Origin: Agrobacterium cavarae
Lineage (GTDB): Bacteria > Pseudomonadota > Alphaproteobacteria > Rhizobiales > Rhizobiaceae
NCBI RefSeq assembly: GCF_004310285.1
Contig: NZ_SISF01000030.1
Coordinates: 186,001 to 250,000, forward strand
Direction: 5' to 3'
Length of the DNA: 64,000 nucleotides
Position 1 is the stretch's first letter, and the number at the start of each line of letters is the position of its first letter. Shown in pieces: positions 42,594 to 52,643 of this stretch. Both the position numbers and the translations under genes were made by a program. The notes beneath the pieces were generated by a model. That model saw nothing but the letters and a program-made list of their open reading frames with translations, was not told the origin of the DNA and ran no database searches.

Positions 42594-43712
42594 ATGAGAA
42601 TCGCATCTATCCACCCCTTCATTCTTCATTTGCCACTGACGTCCGATTCCATTTCGGACTCGACCCATTCCATCACCCATTGGGGCGTCGTCGGCACGAA
42701 GATCGTCACAACGGATGGGTTGGAGGGTTACGGCTTTACCGGCACGCACGCACATCTCGCCTCGGACCGGCTGATCACTGCCTGCATTCGCGATTGCTAT
42801 GCGCCTCTTCTGATTGGCGAAGATGCCAATGACCATTCGCGGCTCTGGATGAAGCTTGCCCGCTATCCATCGCTGCAATGGGTGGGCCGTGCAGGCATCA
42901 CCCATCTGGCACTCGCCGCGGTCGACGTCGCGCTCTGGGACATGAAGGCGAAGAAGGCGGGCCTTCCGCTGTGGAGCTATCTGGGCGGAGCCCGCACGGA
43001 CAAGCTGGAAGCTTACAATACCGATATCGGCTGGCTCTCATTTACAAAGGACGCTTTGATCGAGGGGGCGACAAGAGCCGTCGAACAGGATGGTTTTACC
43101 CGGCTAAAGATTAAGGTCGGTCACGACGATCCGAATGTGGATATCGATCGGCTGACGGCGGTTCGCAAGCGTCTTGGCGGGTCAGTGCGCATCGCCATCG
43201 ACGGAAATGGCAAATGGGATCTGCCGACCTGCCAGCGTTTCTGCGCGCTCGCACGGGATCTGGATATCTACTGGTTTGAAGAGCCACTCTGGTATGACGA
43301 TGTCGGCAGCCACGCAGCCCTCGCCCGCAACACAGCAATTCCGATCGCGCTCGGTGAACAACTCTATACGGTCGATGCCTTCCGCTCCTTCATATCAGCG
43401 GGCGCGGTCGCTTATGTTCAGCCGGACGTGACCCGGCTTGGCGGCATTACCGAATATATTCAGGTGGCGGATCTGGCCCTGGCGCATCGCCTGCCTGTCG
43501 TGCCGCATGCAGGCGAGATGAGCCAGGTCCATGTCCACTTGAGCTACTGGCACCCCGCATCAACTATCCTCGAATACATTCCCTGGATCAAGGATCACTT
43601 CGAGGAGCCGGCAGATGTTCAGGGCGGCGTCTACAATCGGCCGCAACGCCCCGGCGCGGGCACGACGGTGCTGGAAGAAAGCTTCTCCCGTTTTGGCAAA
43701 AGCATAGGCTGA
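42594..43712 (+). CDS. Enolase-superfamily dehydratase/racemase (MR/MLE type)
   Basis: A 372-residue mandelate racemase/muconate lactonising enzyme family protein with capping domain and TIM barrel. It has the catalytic KxK motif (LKIKVG near residue 169), metal ligands in [14 protein letters not shown] and ALGEQ, and a C-terminal His in VVPHAGE. Such enzymes abstract a proton next to a carboxylate, commonly dehydrating sugar acids. Low-efficiency mannonate/gluconate dehydratases of this superfamily occur with L-gulonate and L-idonate genes, which fits the neighbourhood. The specific substrate is not visible. Confidence 0.86.
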   Translation: MRIASIHPFILHLPLTSDSISDSTHSITHWGVVGTKIVTTDGLEGYGFTGTHAHLASDRLITACIRDCYAPLLIGEDANDHSRLWMKLARYPSLQWVGRAGITHLALAAVDVALWDMKAKKAGLPLWSYLGGARTDKLEAYNTDIGWLSFTKDALIEGATRAVEQDGFTRLKIKVGHDDPNVDIDRLTAVRKRLGGSVRIAIDGNGKWDLPTCQRFCALARDLDIYWFEEPLWYDDVGSHAALARNTAIPIALGEQLYTVDAFRSFISAGAVAYVQPDVTRLGGITEYIQVADLALAHRLPVVPHAGEMSQVHVHLSYWHPASTILEYIPWIKDHFEEPADVQGGVYNRPQRPGAGTTVLEESFSRFGKSIG

Positions 43713-43728
43713 AGCGCCAGTGGCGCGT

Positions 43729-44220
43729 TTAGAGCGTGCGATAAGCCCGCTTGAAATAAAGCAGCGCCTCTTCCCCTTCTCCTACGGCAGTATCGACCAC
43801 ATCGCATATGATGATGTCGTGGGTACTGCCATCATGGATTGCGCGAACACGGCAATCGAAGGAGGCGAGTGCGCCTTTCAGAACCGGTGCACCGGTTTCG
43901 AGCGACGACCACTCCCCACCTGCAAAACGCTCCTCCATCGGGGTCTTGCCTCCGAAGAGCTGGCTCAATGGCTGCTGATCTGCCGAGAGCGTGTTGACGC
44001 ACACGACGGCGTTCTCAAACAACATCCGGTACGCCGATGAACTGCGATTGATGCAGACGAGAAGGGTTGGGGGATTGTCCGATACGCTACAGACGGCGGT
44101 GGCGGAAAACCCCGCCCTGCCTGCCGGTCCATCTGTGGTGACGATATTGACGGCGCCGGCAAGCTGCGACATCGCGTTTCTGTAGTCCAGGCTGCGTTCT
44201 TCCGCAGTCTTGATCCCCAT
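43729..44220 (-). CDS. Flavin reductase family protein
   Basis: A protein of about 163 residues with the FMN-binding split barrel of HpaC/RutF-type flavin reductases (MSQLAGAVNIVTTDGPAGRAGFSATAVCSVSDNPPTLLVCIN). It supplies reduced flavin to a partner monooxygenase. No two-component monooxygenase gene adjoins it. ATG 44220 is preferred for its AAGGAAG tract; ATG 44244 is the alternative. It converges with the enolase-superfamily gene, with only 16 bases between them. Confidence 0.87.
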   Translation of the reverse strand: MGIKTAEERSLDYRNAMSQLAGAVNIVTTDGPAGRAGFSATAVCSVSDNPPTLLVCINRSSSAYRMLFENAVVCVNTLSADQQPLSQLFGGKTPMEERFAGGEWSSLETGAPVLKGALASFDCRVRAIHDGSTHDIIICDVVDTAVGEGEEALLYFKRAYRTL

Positions 44221-44244
44221 TTCGGCTTCCTTCTTCAAAGACAT

Positions 44245-44497
44245 GGCTTTGCATCTAAGCCCTGCTTTCCTAACAAGTTATCTAACCAAGCATACAGAGA
44301 GACACTTTCGCAGCAATAGCAGGTTTTGGAATGACCGCTGCATCGGCGGAGATTTCGCGCATAGCAGACATGCCTATGATGCAAAGCGAAGACTACACCG
44401 TTGGGCCGACTTCCTGGACAAGCCGCGATTTGCGCCCTGCTCGCTCGATATTTCCGTTTGGGTCTCGCACGGGAGTAACCTAAGCCGATGAAACGCA
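44245..44497. other. Intergenic stretch without a recognised element
   Basis: Contains the probable promoter region of the flavin reductase gene on the minus strand, with AT-rich bases near 44270-44300. Short open frames show no ribosome-binding site or family resemblance. Confidence 0.3.
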
Positions 44498-44529
44498 AAA
44501 CGCCGCGCCTACAAGGAGACGCGGCGTTT
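44498..44529 (-). terminator. Terminator of the Bug-type binding protein gene
   Basis: AAACGCCGCG and CGCGGCGTTT form a 10-base stem around a 12-base loop, 18 bases past the minus-strand stop codon. A short T-run (TTTTGCGTTT) follows on that strand. Confidence 0.7.
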
Positions 44530-44546
44530 GCTTCACCCAAAATGGA

Positions 44547-45536
44547 TCAGTCCATCTGGACGTTGGCTTCCTTCACCACTGGACCCCACTTGGCGATTTC
44601 TTCCGAAACGTGGGTCTTCAGCTCTTCCGGTGAAGAGCCTACGATCTTGGCGCTGAAATCTGCCATGCGCTTTGCAACGGCAGGATCGGCCAGTGCCGTC
44701 TTGGCAGCTTCGTTCAATTTGGCAATTGCCTCGGGCGGCGTTCCGGCCGGTGCAAAAAGCGCATTCCAGGTGTAGGTCTCATACCCCGGCACGGTTTCGG
44801 CAATGGTCGGCACATCCGGGAAGGAGGACGCCCGCTCCGCCGTCGTCACACCCAGCGCCTTCAGGGTGCCGGATTTGATATGTGCGGATGAGGACGGCAG
44901 GTTGTCGAACATGATCGAAATCTGATTGCCCAGCAGATCGTTCAATGCCGGGCCGGAGCCCTTATAGGGCACGTGCTGCATATCGACGCCGGCCATGCTC
45001 TTGAACAGCTCACCAGAAAGGTGAAGCGGCGTGCCGTTACCGGATGAGGCATAGGCATGCTTATCCGGCTCTTTTTTCAGGAGCGCGATCAGCTCGGCAA
45101 CATTGTTGACCGGCAGCTGCGGATTGACAACCAGCACGTTCGGCACGACCACCAGCAGCGAAATCGGTGCGAAATCCTTTTCAGGATCATAAGGCTTCGT
45201 CTTGAGAATCAACGGGTTGAGGGCATGTGTCGCCACCGTACCCATGAGGATCGTGTATCCATCGGGCTCGGCGCGCGCAACGCGGTCGGCACCGAGATTT
45301 CCGCCGGCACCGGCGACATTCTCGACGATGATCTGCTGGCCAAGCGTGTCACCCATCTTTTGGGCAATGACGCGCGCAACGACGTCGGTGGAGCCGCCTG
45401 CCGCAAAAGGCACGACGAGCGTGATCGTGCGCTCGGGAAAAGCCTGCGCATGAGCGCCTGTGTTGAACGTTAATAAAGCTGCCGCCGATGCAGCAAGCAT
45501 CAATGCTGCACGGCGTTTCAAATACCCAATTGCCAT
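44547..45536 (-). CDS. Tripartite tricarboxylate transporter binding protein (Bug/TctC)
   Basis: A 329-residue periplasmic binding protein with a signal peptide (about 1-30, ending GAHAQ) and the Bug-family ligand-carboxylate loop region (VVPFAAGGSTDVVAR). TctC proteins deliver citrate-like or other carboxylates to TctA/TctB permeases. No tctA or tctB gene is adjacent, so it is an orphan receptor that either shares a distant permease or acts as a sensor. It is expressed alone. Confidence 0.9.
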   Translation of the reverse strand: MAIGYLKRRAALMLAASAAALLTFNTGAHAQAFPERTITLVVPFAAGGSTDVVARVIAQKMGDTLGQQIIVENVAGAGGNLGADRVARAEPDGYTILMGTVATHALNPLILKTKPYDPEKDFAPISLLVVVPNVLVVNPQLPVNNVAELIALLKKEPDKHAYASSGNGTPLHLSGELFKSMAGVDMQHVPYKGSGPALNDLLGNQISIMFDNLPSSSAHIKSGTLKALGVTTAERASSFPDVPTIAETVPGYETYTWNALFAPAGTPPEAIAKLNEAAKTALADPAVAKRMADFSAKIVGSSPEELKTHVSEEIAKWGPVVKEANVQMD

Positions 45537-45694
45537 AAAATCTCCTCCTCACGGCCCAACGGCCTGGGAGGCATAGTACTAAAAGCGACGACCGTAGCAA
45601 CCTCTACATGCGATCTCAGCTTTTCCAGGAGTCAATTTGTTATGAAATACACGCATGACGCGTTTCTTATATTTGGATGGCTATTCTGAGCAAT

Positions 45695-45722
45695 AAAAAA
45701 CCCGCCGTGAAAGCGGGTTTTT
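45695..45722 (-). terminator. pheST terminator
   Basis: AAAAAACCCGC and GCGGGTTTTT form a stem with a seven-base loop. In the minus direction it ends in a run of six T. It lies 26 bases beyond the pheT stop codon. Confidence 0.85.
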
Positions 45723-45747
45723 CAGCATCATGACATGGAGTAAAGGA

Positions 45748-48171
45748 TTACGCGCGAAGCACGCCGCCCGTTGTCTTCTCGACATTACCGACGATCTTTG
45801 CAGTCAAGGCTTCAAAGTCCTCGTCCGTCAGGGTCTTGTCCATCGGCTGGATCTGAACTTCGATCGCAATCGACTTCTTATTCTCACCGAGCGACGCGCC
45901 TTCGAAGACGTCGAAAACATTCACGCCGGTGACGAGCTTGCGATCGGCGCTGGTTGCCGCCTTGATGATGGCGCCCGCCTCGACCGACTTGTCGACCACG
46001 AAAGCAAAGTCGCGTTTCACCACTTGGAACGGTGAAAGCTCCAGCGCCGGCTTGGTGCGCGTTGCCTTCTTCTTCGGTTCTGGCATGGCGTCGAGATAAA
46101 TCTCGAAGCCGCAATAGGCACCGGAGACATCCAGAGCGCCGAGCGTCTTCGGATGGAATTCGCCGAAGTAACCAAGAACGACCTTCGGACCCATCTTGAT
46201 CGTGCCGGAACGGCCAGGATGGTACCAGGACGGAGCACCGGCCTCGATCTGCACATTCGCCATCGGCAAACCGCAGGCCTCGATCACGGCAAGCGCGTCC
46301 GCCTTGGCATCGTAGACGTCAACGGGCTTTACGCCGCCCTTTGCTGTGTTCGACCACATGCGGCCTGCACCGGCAAGCGATGCGGTGCCGCGGCGAACGC
46401 CACCGGCGACGCGCCGCTGGCCTTCCGGCGTATCGCCCTCATAGGTTCCCGACACTTCGAAGATCGCCACATCGCCATAGCCCTTGTCAGCATTGCGCTG
46501 GGCTGCGGTCAGAAGACCGGGAAGCAGGGAAGGCCGCATGTCGGACATATCGGCAGCGATCGGGTTGGCGAGCTTGAGCGCGGAGGAGCCGCCGCCGAAG
46601 AGCTTCGCCTGCGCTTCCGGAATGAAAGACCAGGTGACGGCCTCCAGCATGCCGCGGCTTGCAAGTGCACGGCGAGCCGTGCGCGTGCGGATCTGCAGCG
46701 TCGTCAAAATGCGTCCGTTGATGGCGCCAAGGCTCTCAAGCGGCTCTGGCTTGATGTTATCGACGCCGTGGATACGCATGACCTCTTCCACCAGATCCGC
46801 CTTGCCATCGACGTCTGGACGCCATGAAGGCACCGACACGGAAACACGCTCGCCGGAGCCCTCGATGCCGAAACCGAGACCTTTGAGGATCGCAAGGCTT
46901 TCTTCCGCCGAAACCTCGAGACCCGTCAGGCGCTTTACCTCGGAGAGTGGGAAATCGATCCACTTCGGCTCGAAGCCCTTGTAGCCGACGACCTTTGCTT
47001 CTCCAGCCAAACCACCGCAAAGCTCGAGCACCAGTTCCGTCGTGCGCTCGAGGCCCGGCACCATATATTCCGGATCGACGCCGCGTTCGAAACGATAGCG
47101 CGCATCGGTGATGATGCCGAGAGAACGTCCGGTCTTGGCAATGTTGATCGGATCCCAGAGTGCCGACTCGATCAGTACATCGACGGTATTCTCGTCGCAG
47201 CCGGAATGTTCGCCGCCCATGACACCACCGATGGACTCGAGCCCGTTGTCGTCGGCAATCACCACATTGTTTGGACCGAGCTTGTATTCACGCTGATCGA
47301 GGGCAAGGATCGTTTCACCTTCTTTCGCGCGCCGCACGACGAGATCACCCTTGACCTTCGCCGCATCGAAGACGTGCATTGGACGGCCCTGATCGAAGGT
47401 CATGTAGTTGGTGATGTCGACCAGTGCGTTGATCGGGCGCAGGCCGATTGCCAGCAGGCGCTGCTGCATCCACTTCGGGCTGGGGCCATTCTTCACGCCG
47501 CGCACGATGCGAAGCGAGAAGCCCGGGCAGAGAGCCGCATCATCAAGCTCCAGCTTGACATCGACCGGCGTAGCGCCCTCGACCTTGAAGCTCGGTGCAG
47601 GCCGCGTCTTCAACCTGCCGAGACCGGAGGCCGCCAGATCACGTGCGATGCCATAGATCGAGGTGCAATCCGGACGGTTCGGCGTGAGGTTGATCTCGAT
47701 GACCGGATCGTCAAGCCCGGCATAGGACGCGAAAGACGTGCCGACCGGCGCATCTTCCGGCAGATCGATGATGCCATCATGATTGTCGGACATGTTGAGT
47801 TCCTTTTCGGAACACATCATGCCGTGGCTTTCGACACCGCGGATCTTGCCGACGGAGAGCGTAACATCGATGCCCGGAACATAGGTCCCCGGACGCGCCA
47901 AAGCGCCAACGAGGCCGGCGCGCGCATTCGGAGCCCCGCAAACGATCTGCACCGGCTTACCGTCACCGGCATCCACCGACAGCACCTTCAGGCGATCCGC
48001 TTCCGGATGCTTTTCCGCCGACAGAACCTTGGCGATGACGAAGGGCTTGTAAGCCGCCTTGTCATCGACATCTTCGACCTCGAGACCGATTGCCGTCAGG
48101 CGTTCGCAGATCTGCTCCAGAGAGGCATCCGTATCGAGATGCTCTTTTAGCCAGGAGAGCGTGAATTTCAT
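45748..48171 (-). CDS. pheT: Phenylalanyl-tRNA synthetase beta subunit
   Basis: An 807-residue subunit of the (alpha-beta)2 synthetase that charges tRNA-Phe. Domains in order: N-terminal tRNA-binding OB fold (about 40-150), B3/B4 editing domain, B5 domain, catalytic-like core and C-terminal FDX-ACB anticodon-binding domain (last 90 residues, [14 protein letters not shown]). Full length. It follows pheS after 25 bases and ends at a clear terminator. Essential. Confidence 0.97.
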   Translation of the reverse strand: MKFTLSWLKEHLDTDASLEQICERLTAIGLEVEDVDDKAAYKPFVIAKVLSAEKHPEADRLKVLSVDAGDGKPVQIVCGAPNARAGLVGALARPGTYVPGIDVTLSVGKIRGVESHGMMCSEKELNMSDNHDGIIDLPEDAPVGTSFASYAGLDDPVIEINLTPNRPDCTSIYGIARDLAASGLGRLKTRPAPSFKVEGATPVDVKLELDDAALCPGFSLRIVRGVKNGPSPKWMQQRLLAIGLRPINALVDITNYMTFDQGRPMHVFDAAKVKGDLVVRRAKEGETILALDQREYKLGPNNVVIADDNGLESIGGVMGGEHSGCDENTVDVLIESALWDPINIAKTGRSLGIITDARYRFERGVDPEYMVPGLERTTELVLELCGGLAGEAKVVGYKGFEPKWIDFPLSEVKRLTGLEVSAEESLAILKGLGFGIEGSGERVSVSVPSWRPDVDGKADLVEEVMRIHGVDNIKPEPLESLGAINGRILTTLQIRTRTARRALASRGMLEAVTWSFIPEAQAKLFGGGSSALKLANPIAADMSDMRPSLLPGLLTAAQRNADKGYGDVAIFEVSGTYEGDTPEGQRRVAGGVRRGTASLAGAGRMWSNTAKGGVKPVDVYDAKADALAVIEACGLPMANVQIEAGAPSWYHPGRSGTIKMGPKVVLGYFGEFHPKTLGALDVSGAYCGFEIYLDAMPEPKKKATRTKPALELSPFQVVKRDFAFVVDKSVEAGAIIKAATSADRKLVTGVNVFDVFEGASLGENKKSIAIEVQIQPMDKTLTDEDFEALTAKIVGNVEKTTGGVLRA

Positions 48172-48196
48172 ACTATATACTCCTCGACTTGACCGA

Positions 48197-49279
48197 TCAG
48201 ACGCTCAGACCGCCGAACAGCGTCGGCATGTCGAGCGGGCGGAAGCCGTAATGATTCATCCAGCGAACATCGGCGTTGAAGAAATCGCGCAGGTCCGGCA
48301 TGCCGTATTTCAGCATGGCGATGCGGTCGAGACCCATGCCCCAGGCAAAGCCCTGATACTCGTCCGGATCGAGCCCACCAGCGCGCAGCACATTGGGGTG
48401 CACCATGCCGCAGCCGAGGATCTCCATCCAGTCCTTGCCTTCGCCGAACTTGATGATCGGGCCGGAGCGGTCGCACTGGATGTCCACTTCGAAGCTCGGC
48501 TCCGTGAAGGGAAAGAAGGACGGGCGGAAGCGCATGACGACGCTATCGACCTCGAAGAAGGTCTTGCAGAACTCCTCGAGAATCCAGCGAAGGTTTCCGA
48601 CATGCGCTTTCTTGTCGATCACCAGACCTTCGACCTGGTGGAACATCGGCGAATGGGTGGCATCGGAATCCTGGCGGTAGGTCTTGCCGGGGATGACGAT
48701 ACGGATCGGCGGTTTCTGCGCTTCCATGGTGCGCACCTGAACCGGCGAGGTGTGCGTGCGCAGAACCTTGCGCTCACCCTTCTCATCCGGCTGGAAGAAG
48801 AAGGTGTCGTGCATTTCGCGGGCGGGGTGGCCTTCCGGGAAGTTCAGCGCCGTGAAGTTATAATAGTCGGTTTCGATATCCGGGCCTTCGGCAATGGAGA
48901 AGCCCATATCGGCAAAGATCGCCGTGATCTCATCGACGATCTGGCTGATCGGATGAATGCGGCCGCGTTCTGCAGGAGACTGACGGACGGGTAAGCTGAC
49001 GTCGAGCGTCTCGGCCTTCAGCCGCGCTTCGATGGCTGCATCCTTCAACTCGCTCTTGCGAGCGGTAAGAAAGTCCGTCACTTCATTTTTCAGCTGGTTG
49101 ATGGCCGCGCCGCGTGTCTGGCGCTCTTGCGGCGTCATGGTGCCCAGCGTTTTCAGAAGCTCGGAAACCGAGCCCTTCTTGCCAAGCGCCGACAGGCGCA
49201 CGGCCTCGATGGCCGCCTCGTCTGCCGCCGCAGCGATCTCCGACATCAGTTGCGATTTCAAAGTGTCCAGTTCAGTCAT
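48197..49279 (-). CDS. pheS: Phenylalanyl-tRNA synthetase alpha subunit
   Basis: The catalytic subunit, 360 residues, with an N-terminal coiled coil and a class II aminoacyl-tRNA synthetase core. Motif 2 is around [11 protein letters not shown] (SPMFHQVEG), and motif 3 is [20 protein letters not shown] 49279 ([11 protein letters not shown]) gives the normal family length and has AGGA upstream; an in-frame start at 49330 lies inside the preceding gene. The start overlaps the end of the kinase-like gene by eight bases, implying translational coupling. Confidence 0.96.
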   Translation of the reverse strand: MTELDTLKSQLMSEIAAAADEAAIEAVRLSALGKKGSVSELLKTLGTMTPQERQTRGAAINQLKNEVTDFLTARKSELKDAAIEARLKAETLDVSLPVRQSPAERGRIHPISQIVDEITAIFADMGFSIAEGPDIETDYYNFTALNFPEGHPAREMHDTFFFQPDEKGERKVLRTHTSPVQVRTMEAQKPPIRIVIPGKTYRQDSDATHSPMFHQVEGLVIDKKAHVGNLRWILEEFCKTFFEVDSVVMRFRPSFFPFTEPSFEVDIQCDRSGPIIKFGEGKDWMEILGCGMVHPNVLRAGGLDPDEYQGFAWGMGLDRIAMLKYGMPDLRDFFNADVRWMNHYGFRPLDMPTLFGGLSV

Positions 49280-50144
49280 CTTTTCCTGCCCTGCCGGAGG
49301 TCTTGGCCCCGACATCGGTTTCAACAGCATTCTTTAGAAAGTCGGTCGCCACGATAAAGCGTTGCAGATCACTACCCATCTGTACGCGGCCAATCAACCG
49401 GGCGAGCGGCAAAAATCGGCCAAGCACACGCACCAGGCGACGCAATTCATCGATGGTCGCCTGTGGTGCATGGGCAGACCATCCGCGATAGGCAGCGCCG
49501 AGCGTTGCATCGGTGTTTTCGGCAAAGGCGCTCAGTGGCAAGAACAGCAGCCACAGGTCACGCGCCTGAGCGCTGGCAAGCGGCATGACCGCCTGCGGCT
49601 CTTCCTCGAAATCCATGAAGCCGATACGGCCGCCTTTAAGAAAGAAGTCGCGAATATGCGGGCGCCCATGGCAAAGACCGGCGGCGTGAAGCTCGCCAAG
49701 CTCGATCGCCGATTGAACCAGCAACCGATCGGGATGTCCTTCGCTTGCCTTGCGCGCCACGATGCCCTGGATAGTCGGCCCCACGTCTTCCAGCACGATG
49801 GCGGTATCGGAGGAATAGATGATCGCCGGAACGGTGAAGCCTGCATTGCCGAACTCGATCATCCGGCGCTTTTCACGCGCCATCATCTCGACAGGCGAAA
49901 GCACCGGGGAGGGTCTGAGGAACGCGTATGGAAGAAGGCGGGCGGCGAAGCCCTGCAACTTGCTCCACCACCGTGGTTCTTCCGTTCCCTGACGCTTGAT
50001 CCAGACGGCGCCGGAACTCAGCTCCAGCCGCTGGATGCGCTTTTCGCTCATCAACAGGGTCTGCATGAGCGCAGCAATATCGGCATCTTCCAGATGAACA
50101 TGGAAGCCCTTTTCCCTCTCGCTCGCATTGGCAGCCTGAAGCAT
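49272..50144 (-). CDS. Kinase-like protein (lipopolysaccharide/RIO-type fold), upstream of pheS
   Basis: A 290-residue protein with remnants of a protein-kinase fold: a VWIKR strand with the nucleotide-binding Lys, [12 protein letters not shown] helix, [14 protein letters not shown] (catalytic loop, Asp present) and GFMDFEE (metal-binding Asp, DFG equivalent). This pattern resembles small bacterial kinases such as the Kdo/heptose kinase or Bud32/RIO groups. It overlaps pheS by eight bases, so it is co-translated with a tRNA synthetase. Its target is unknown; a lipopolysaccharide sugar is the conservative guess. The start lacks a strong ribosome-binding site. Confidence 0.75.
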   Translation of the reverse strand: MLQAANASEREKGFHVHLEDADIAALMQTLLMSEKRIQRLELSSGAVWIKRQGTEEPRWWSKLQGFAARLLPYAFLRPSPVLSPVEMMAREKRRMIEFGNAGFTVPAIIYSSDTAIVLEDVGPTIQGIVARKASEGHPDRLLVQSAIELGELHAAGLCHGRPHIRDFFLKGGRIGFMDFEEEPQAVMPLASAQARDLWLLFLPLSAFAENTDATLGAAYRGWSAHAPQATIDELRRLVRVLGRFLPLARLIGRVQMGSDLQRFIVATDFLKNAVETDVGAKTSGRAGKDD

Positions 50145-50210
50145 GATAGTCCCGTCGGCGCCAAAGCGCCCAGAGGGCTTCCTTCTGGAAAGGAAGCATT
50201 TTCAAACGTA

Positions 50211-50240
50211 AAACCCGCCCCGGTTGCCCGGCGCGGGTTT
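50211..50240 (-). terminator. Terminator of the infC-rpmI-rplT operon
   Basis: AAACCCGC (50211-50218) and GCGGGTTT (50233-50240) with inner CCGG pairs form a stable stem, followed on the minus strand by TTTTACGTTT. It separates ribosomal protein genes from the kinase-pheST unit. Confidence 0.8.
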
Positions 50241-50270
50241 CAAATGAACAACAATTTGTCCGCGCCGTAA

Positions 50271-50675
50271 TTACTTTACAGCGGATTCAAACTCGTTGGC
50301 CGTACCTGCATCCTTGAGGTACTCAAGAGCCTTCTTCGCGGCGTCGACGAGCGCGCCGAAAGCTGCCGGCTCATGGATAGCCATGTCGGACAGAACCTTA
50401 CGGTCGACTTCGATGCCAGCCTTGTTCAGGCCGTCGATGAAGCGGCCATAGGTCAGGCCGAATTCGCGGACAGCAGCGTTGATACGCTGGATCCACAGAG
50501 CGCGGAAGTTACGCTTGTTGACCTTGCGGTCGCGGTAAGCGTACTGCTTGGAACGGTCAACCGCTGCCTTTGCTGCGCGGATGGTGTTCTTGCGACGGCC
50601 GTAGAAGCCCTTGGCTGCCTTGAGTGTCTTGGTGTGCTTGGCGCGGGAAGTTACGCCACGTTTTACGCGTGCCAT
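50271..50675 (-). CDS. rplT: 50S ribosomal protein L20
   Basis: A 134-residue, strongly basic large-subunit protein that binds 23S rRNA and is needed for assembly. The N-terminus [29 protein letters not shown] is diagnostic. Third gene of infC-rpmI-rplT; in other bacteria L20 also represses translation of this operon. The operon ends at the terminator downstream. Confidence 0.98.
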   Translation of the reverse strand: MARVKRGVTSRAKHTKTLKAAKGFYGRRKNTIRAAKAAVDRSKQYAYRDRKVNKRNFRALWIQRINAAVREFGLTYGRFIDGLNKAGIEVDRKVLSDMAIHEPAAFGALVDAAKKALEYLKDAGTANEFESAVK

Positions 50676-50715
50676 GTCATGATCTCCTTAAAGTGTCCAA
50701 AAATGCGGAAAAGTC

Positions 50716-50919
50716 TTAGAGACCGTTCGGCAGGTAGTTCTTGACGACTTTTTTGCCGTCAGCTTCGGCCAGAACCATGGTTCCGCGCGCGTCGCGAATG
50801 AACTTGTTGGAACGCTTGATCATGCCGTGGCGCTTACCGGCGGCGGCTGCGAGAACCTTGCCGGTGCCAGTGATCTTGAACCGCTTTTTTGCAGCGGATT
50901 TCGTCTTCATCTTGGGCAT
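50716..50919 (-). CDS. rpmI: 50S ribosomal protein L35
   Basis: A 67-residue basic protein starting [15 protein letters not shown], the invariant L35 signature, and ending in the KNYLPNG region. Lies between infC and rplT, 40 bases before rplT, the usual order. Component of the large ribosomal subunit. Confidence 0.98.
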   Translation of the reverse strand: MPKMKTKSAAKKRFKITGTGKVLAAAAGKRHGMIKRSNKFIRDARGTMVLAEADGKKVVKNYLPNGL

Positions 50920-51114
50920 TTTGCTACTCCGTTATTTTGTATCGAAACAGGCAGACGAAGCCCGTTTCAAGCTATTCAAGAACGGCCACGGCATGCCCTG
51001 CCGGACCGTTCGGACGCGCGCTTATAACCGCAGTTATGGAAAAGCGCAACGGGGAAGCCAAACTTCCCCTGCGAGAGTGGAAAACGCCGACCTCGATGCC
51101 AGCGCGCCCAAGCA

Positions 51115-51651
51115 TTACTTCGGTGCAAGCACCATCATCATCTGGCGGCCTTCGAGCTTCGGCTCGGCTTCCACCTTGGCGATTGTCAAGGTATCTTCCT
51201 TCACCTGCTGAAGCAGCTTCATGCCAAGTTCCTGGTGAGCCATTTCGCGGCCACGGAACTTCAGCGTTACCTTCACCTTGTCGCCTTCTTCAAAGAAACG
51301 GTTCATTGCCTTCATCTTCACCTCATAGTCATGGGTGTCGATGTTCGGACGCATCTTGATTTCTTTGACCTCGACGATCTTCTGCTTCTTGCGCGCTTCG
51401 GCCGCCTTCTTCTGCGTCGAATACTTCAGCTTACCGAGATCGAGAATTTTGCAAACAGGCGGTTCTGCATTCGGCGAAATCTCGACAAGATCAAGACCGG
51501 CCTCTTCCGCCATCTTCAACGCCTGGTCCGTCGGCATCACGCCGAGGTTCTGGCCTTCTTCATCAATCAGCTGAATTTTGGGAATGCGAATTTCCCTGTT
51601 GGAGCGCGGGCCTTCCTTGACGGGGGCATCGGCTTTGAACGGTCTGCGAAT
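51115..51651 (-). CDS. infC: Translation initiation factor IF-3, ATT start
   Basis: IF-3 binds the 30S subunit and checks start codons. Taken from the ATT codon at 51651 it has 178 residues: N-terminal domain ([21 protein letters not shown]), lysine-rich linker ([15 protein letters not shown]) and C-terminal domain ([20 protein letters not shown]). AGGAG (51661-51665) is nine bases ahead of this ATT, and no ATG/GTG/TTG fits the N-terminus. An ATT start lets IF-3 discriminate against its own mRNA, as known for E. coli infC. An upstream ATG at 51771 would add 40 unrelated residues. Confidence 0.93.
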   Translation of the reverse strand: MRRPFKADAPVKEGPRSNREIRIPKIQLIDEEGQNLGVMPTDQALKMAEEAGLDLVEISPNAEPPVCKILDLGKLKYSTQKKAAEARKKQKIVEVKEIKMRPNIDTHDYEVKMKAMNRFFEEGDKVKVTLKFRGREMAHQELGMKLLQQVKEDTLTIAKVEAEPKLEGRQMMMVLAPK

Positions 51652-51830
51652 GGTCGTATTCTCCTGATCTGTTTCGATATCGCGTCGGCAAAAACAGCTT
51701 GTCGGTGCAAATGGCTGAAATGTCGTGAACGCCTCTGGGAAGTCAATAGCATGGCTTTGCAAAAAAATCACCTCCTGTCGTGGTTTTTACGAATCTGGTC
51801 TACAGGGGAAAGAAACGTATGGAGAATAAG

Positions 51831-52643
51831 ATGACGCAGGCACACGAAGCCCCACAGTATATTGTCGTCGGTGAAGGGGACGCCCCGCGCGAGATCGCCA
51901 TCCTGTCTCGATCGGCGCAAGCGTCGGATCATCGCCCTGCCCTCGTATGGCTCGGCGGCTACCGCTCCGACATGACAGGCACGAAGGCTGTCGAGCTCGA
52001 TCGCTTTGCGCAACAGGAGGGGCTCGCCTGCGTCCGCTTCGATTATTCCGGTCATGGCGCATCGAAAGGCGAGTTCAGAGACGGCACCATTTCACGATGG
52101 CTGGAGGAATCTCTTGCCGTTCTGGACGACAAGGCACCTGAAAGCGTCATTCTGATCGGTTCATCCATGGGTGGATGGATTGCGCTCAGACTGATTGAGG
52201 AACTGCGCAAGCGCGGCAAAGGCCCGAACGTCGCAGGTCTTGTCCTTATTGCGCCAGCGCCGGACTTTACTGCGGAATTGATTGAGCCCAATCTGACGGA
52301 AGCTGAAAAGGCGTCGCTCACCGAGCGCGGCTATTTCGAAGAGCCATCGGAATACAGCCCCGAGCCCAACATCTTCACCCGCGATCTGATGGAGGACGGC
52401 CGCAAAAATCTGGTTTTGAAGGGCGTGATCGATACCGGCTGCCCCGTTCATATTCTGCAGGGCATGCGTGATGAAGACGTTCCGTACCAACATGCCCTGC
52501 GACTGATGGAACACCTGCCTGCCGACGACGTGGTCTTGAGCCTTATCCGTGATGGCGACCATCGGCTTTCGCGTCCCCAGGACATCGAAAGAATGCTCAG
52601 TGCGGTCAAAAGCCTCGTAGCTTCGGGCACCGCGCGTCTTTAA
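51831..52643 (+). CDS. Alpha/beta hydrolase
   Basis: A 270-residue serine hydrolase of the alpha/beta fold. The nucleophile elbow is GSSMGG (LIGSSMGGWIAL), the oxyanion-side WLGGYRSDMTG comes after strand 3, and the C-terminal acid/His pair is in MRDEDVPYQHAL and DGDHRLSRP. It resembles palmitoyl-thioesterase ABHD10-like and carboxylesterase groups; the substrate is unknown. ATG 51831 follows GGAG by six bases. It is divergent from infC. A truncated RIME-like repeat abuts its stop codon. Confidence 0.86.
   Translation: MTQAHEAPQYIVVGEGDAPREIAILSRSAQASDHRPALVWLGGYRSDMTGTKAVELDRFAQQEGLACVRFDYSGHGASKGEFRDGTISRWLEESLAVLDDKAPESVILIGSSMGGWIALRLIEELRKRGKGPNVAGLVLIAPAPDFTAELIEPNLTEAEKASLTERGYFEEPSEYSPEPNIFTRDLMEDGRKNLVLKGVIDTGCPVHILQGMRDEDVPYQHALRLMEHLPADDVVLSLIRDGDHRLSRPQDIERMLSAVKSLVASGTARL

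Noticed and set aside
47206-48150. 314-codon plus-strand frame within pheT
   Set aside because: Antisense shadow of an essential, fully conserved synthetase gene.
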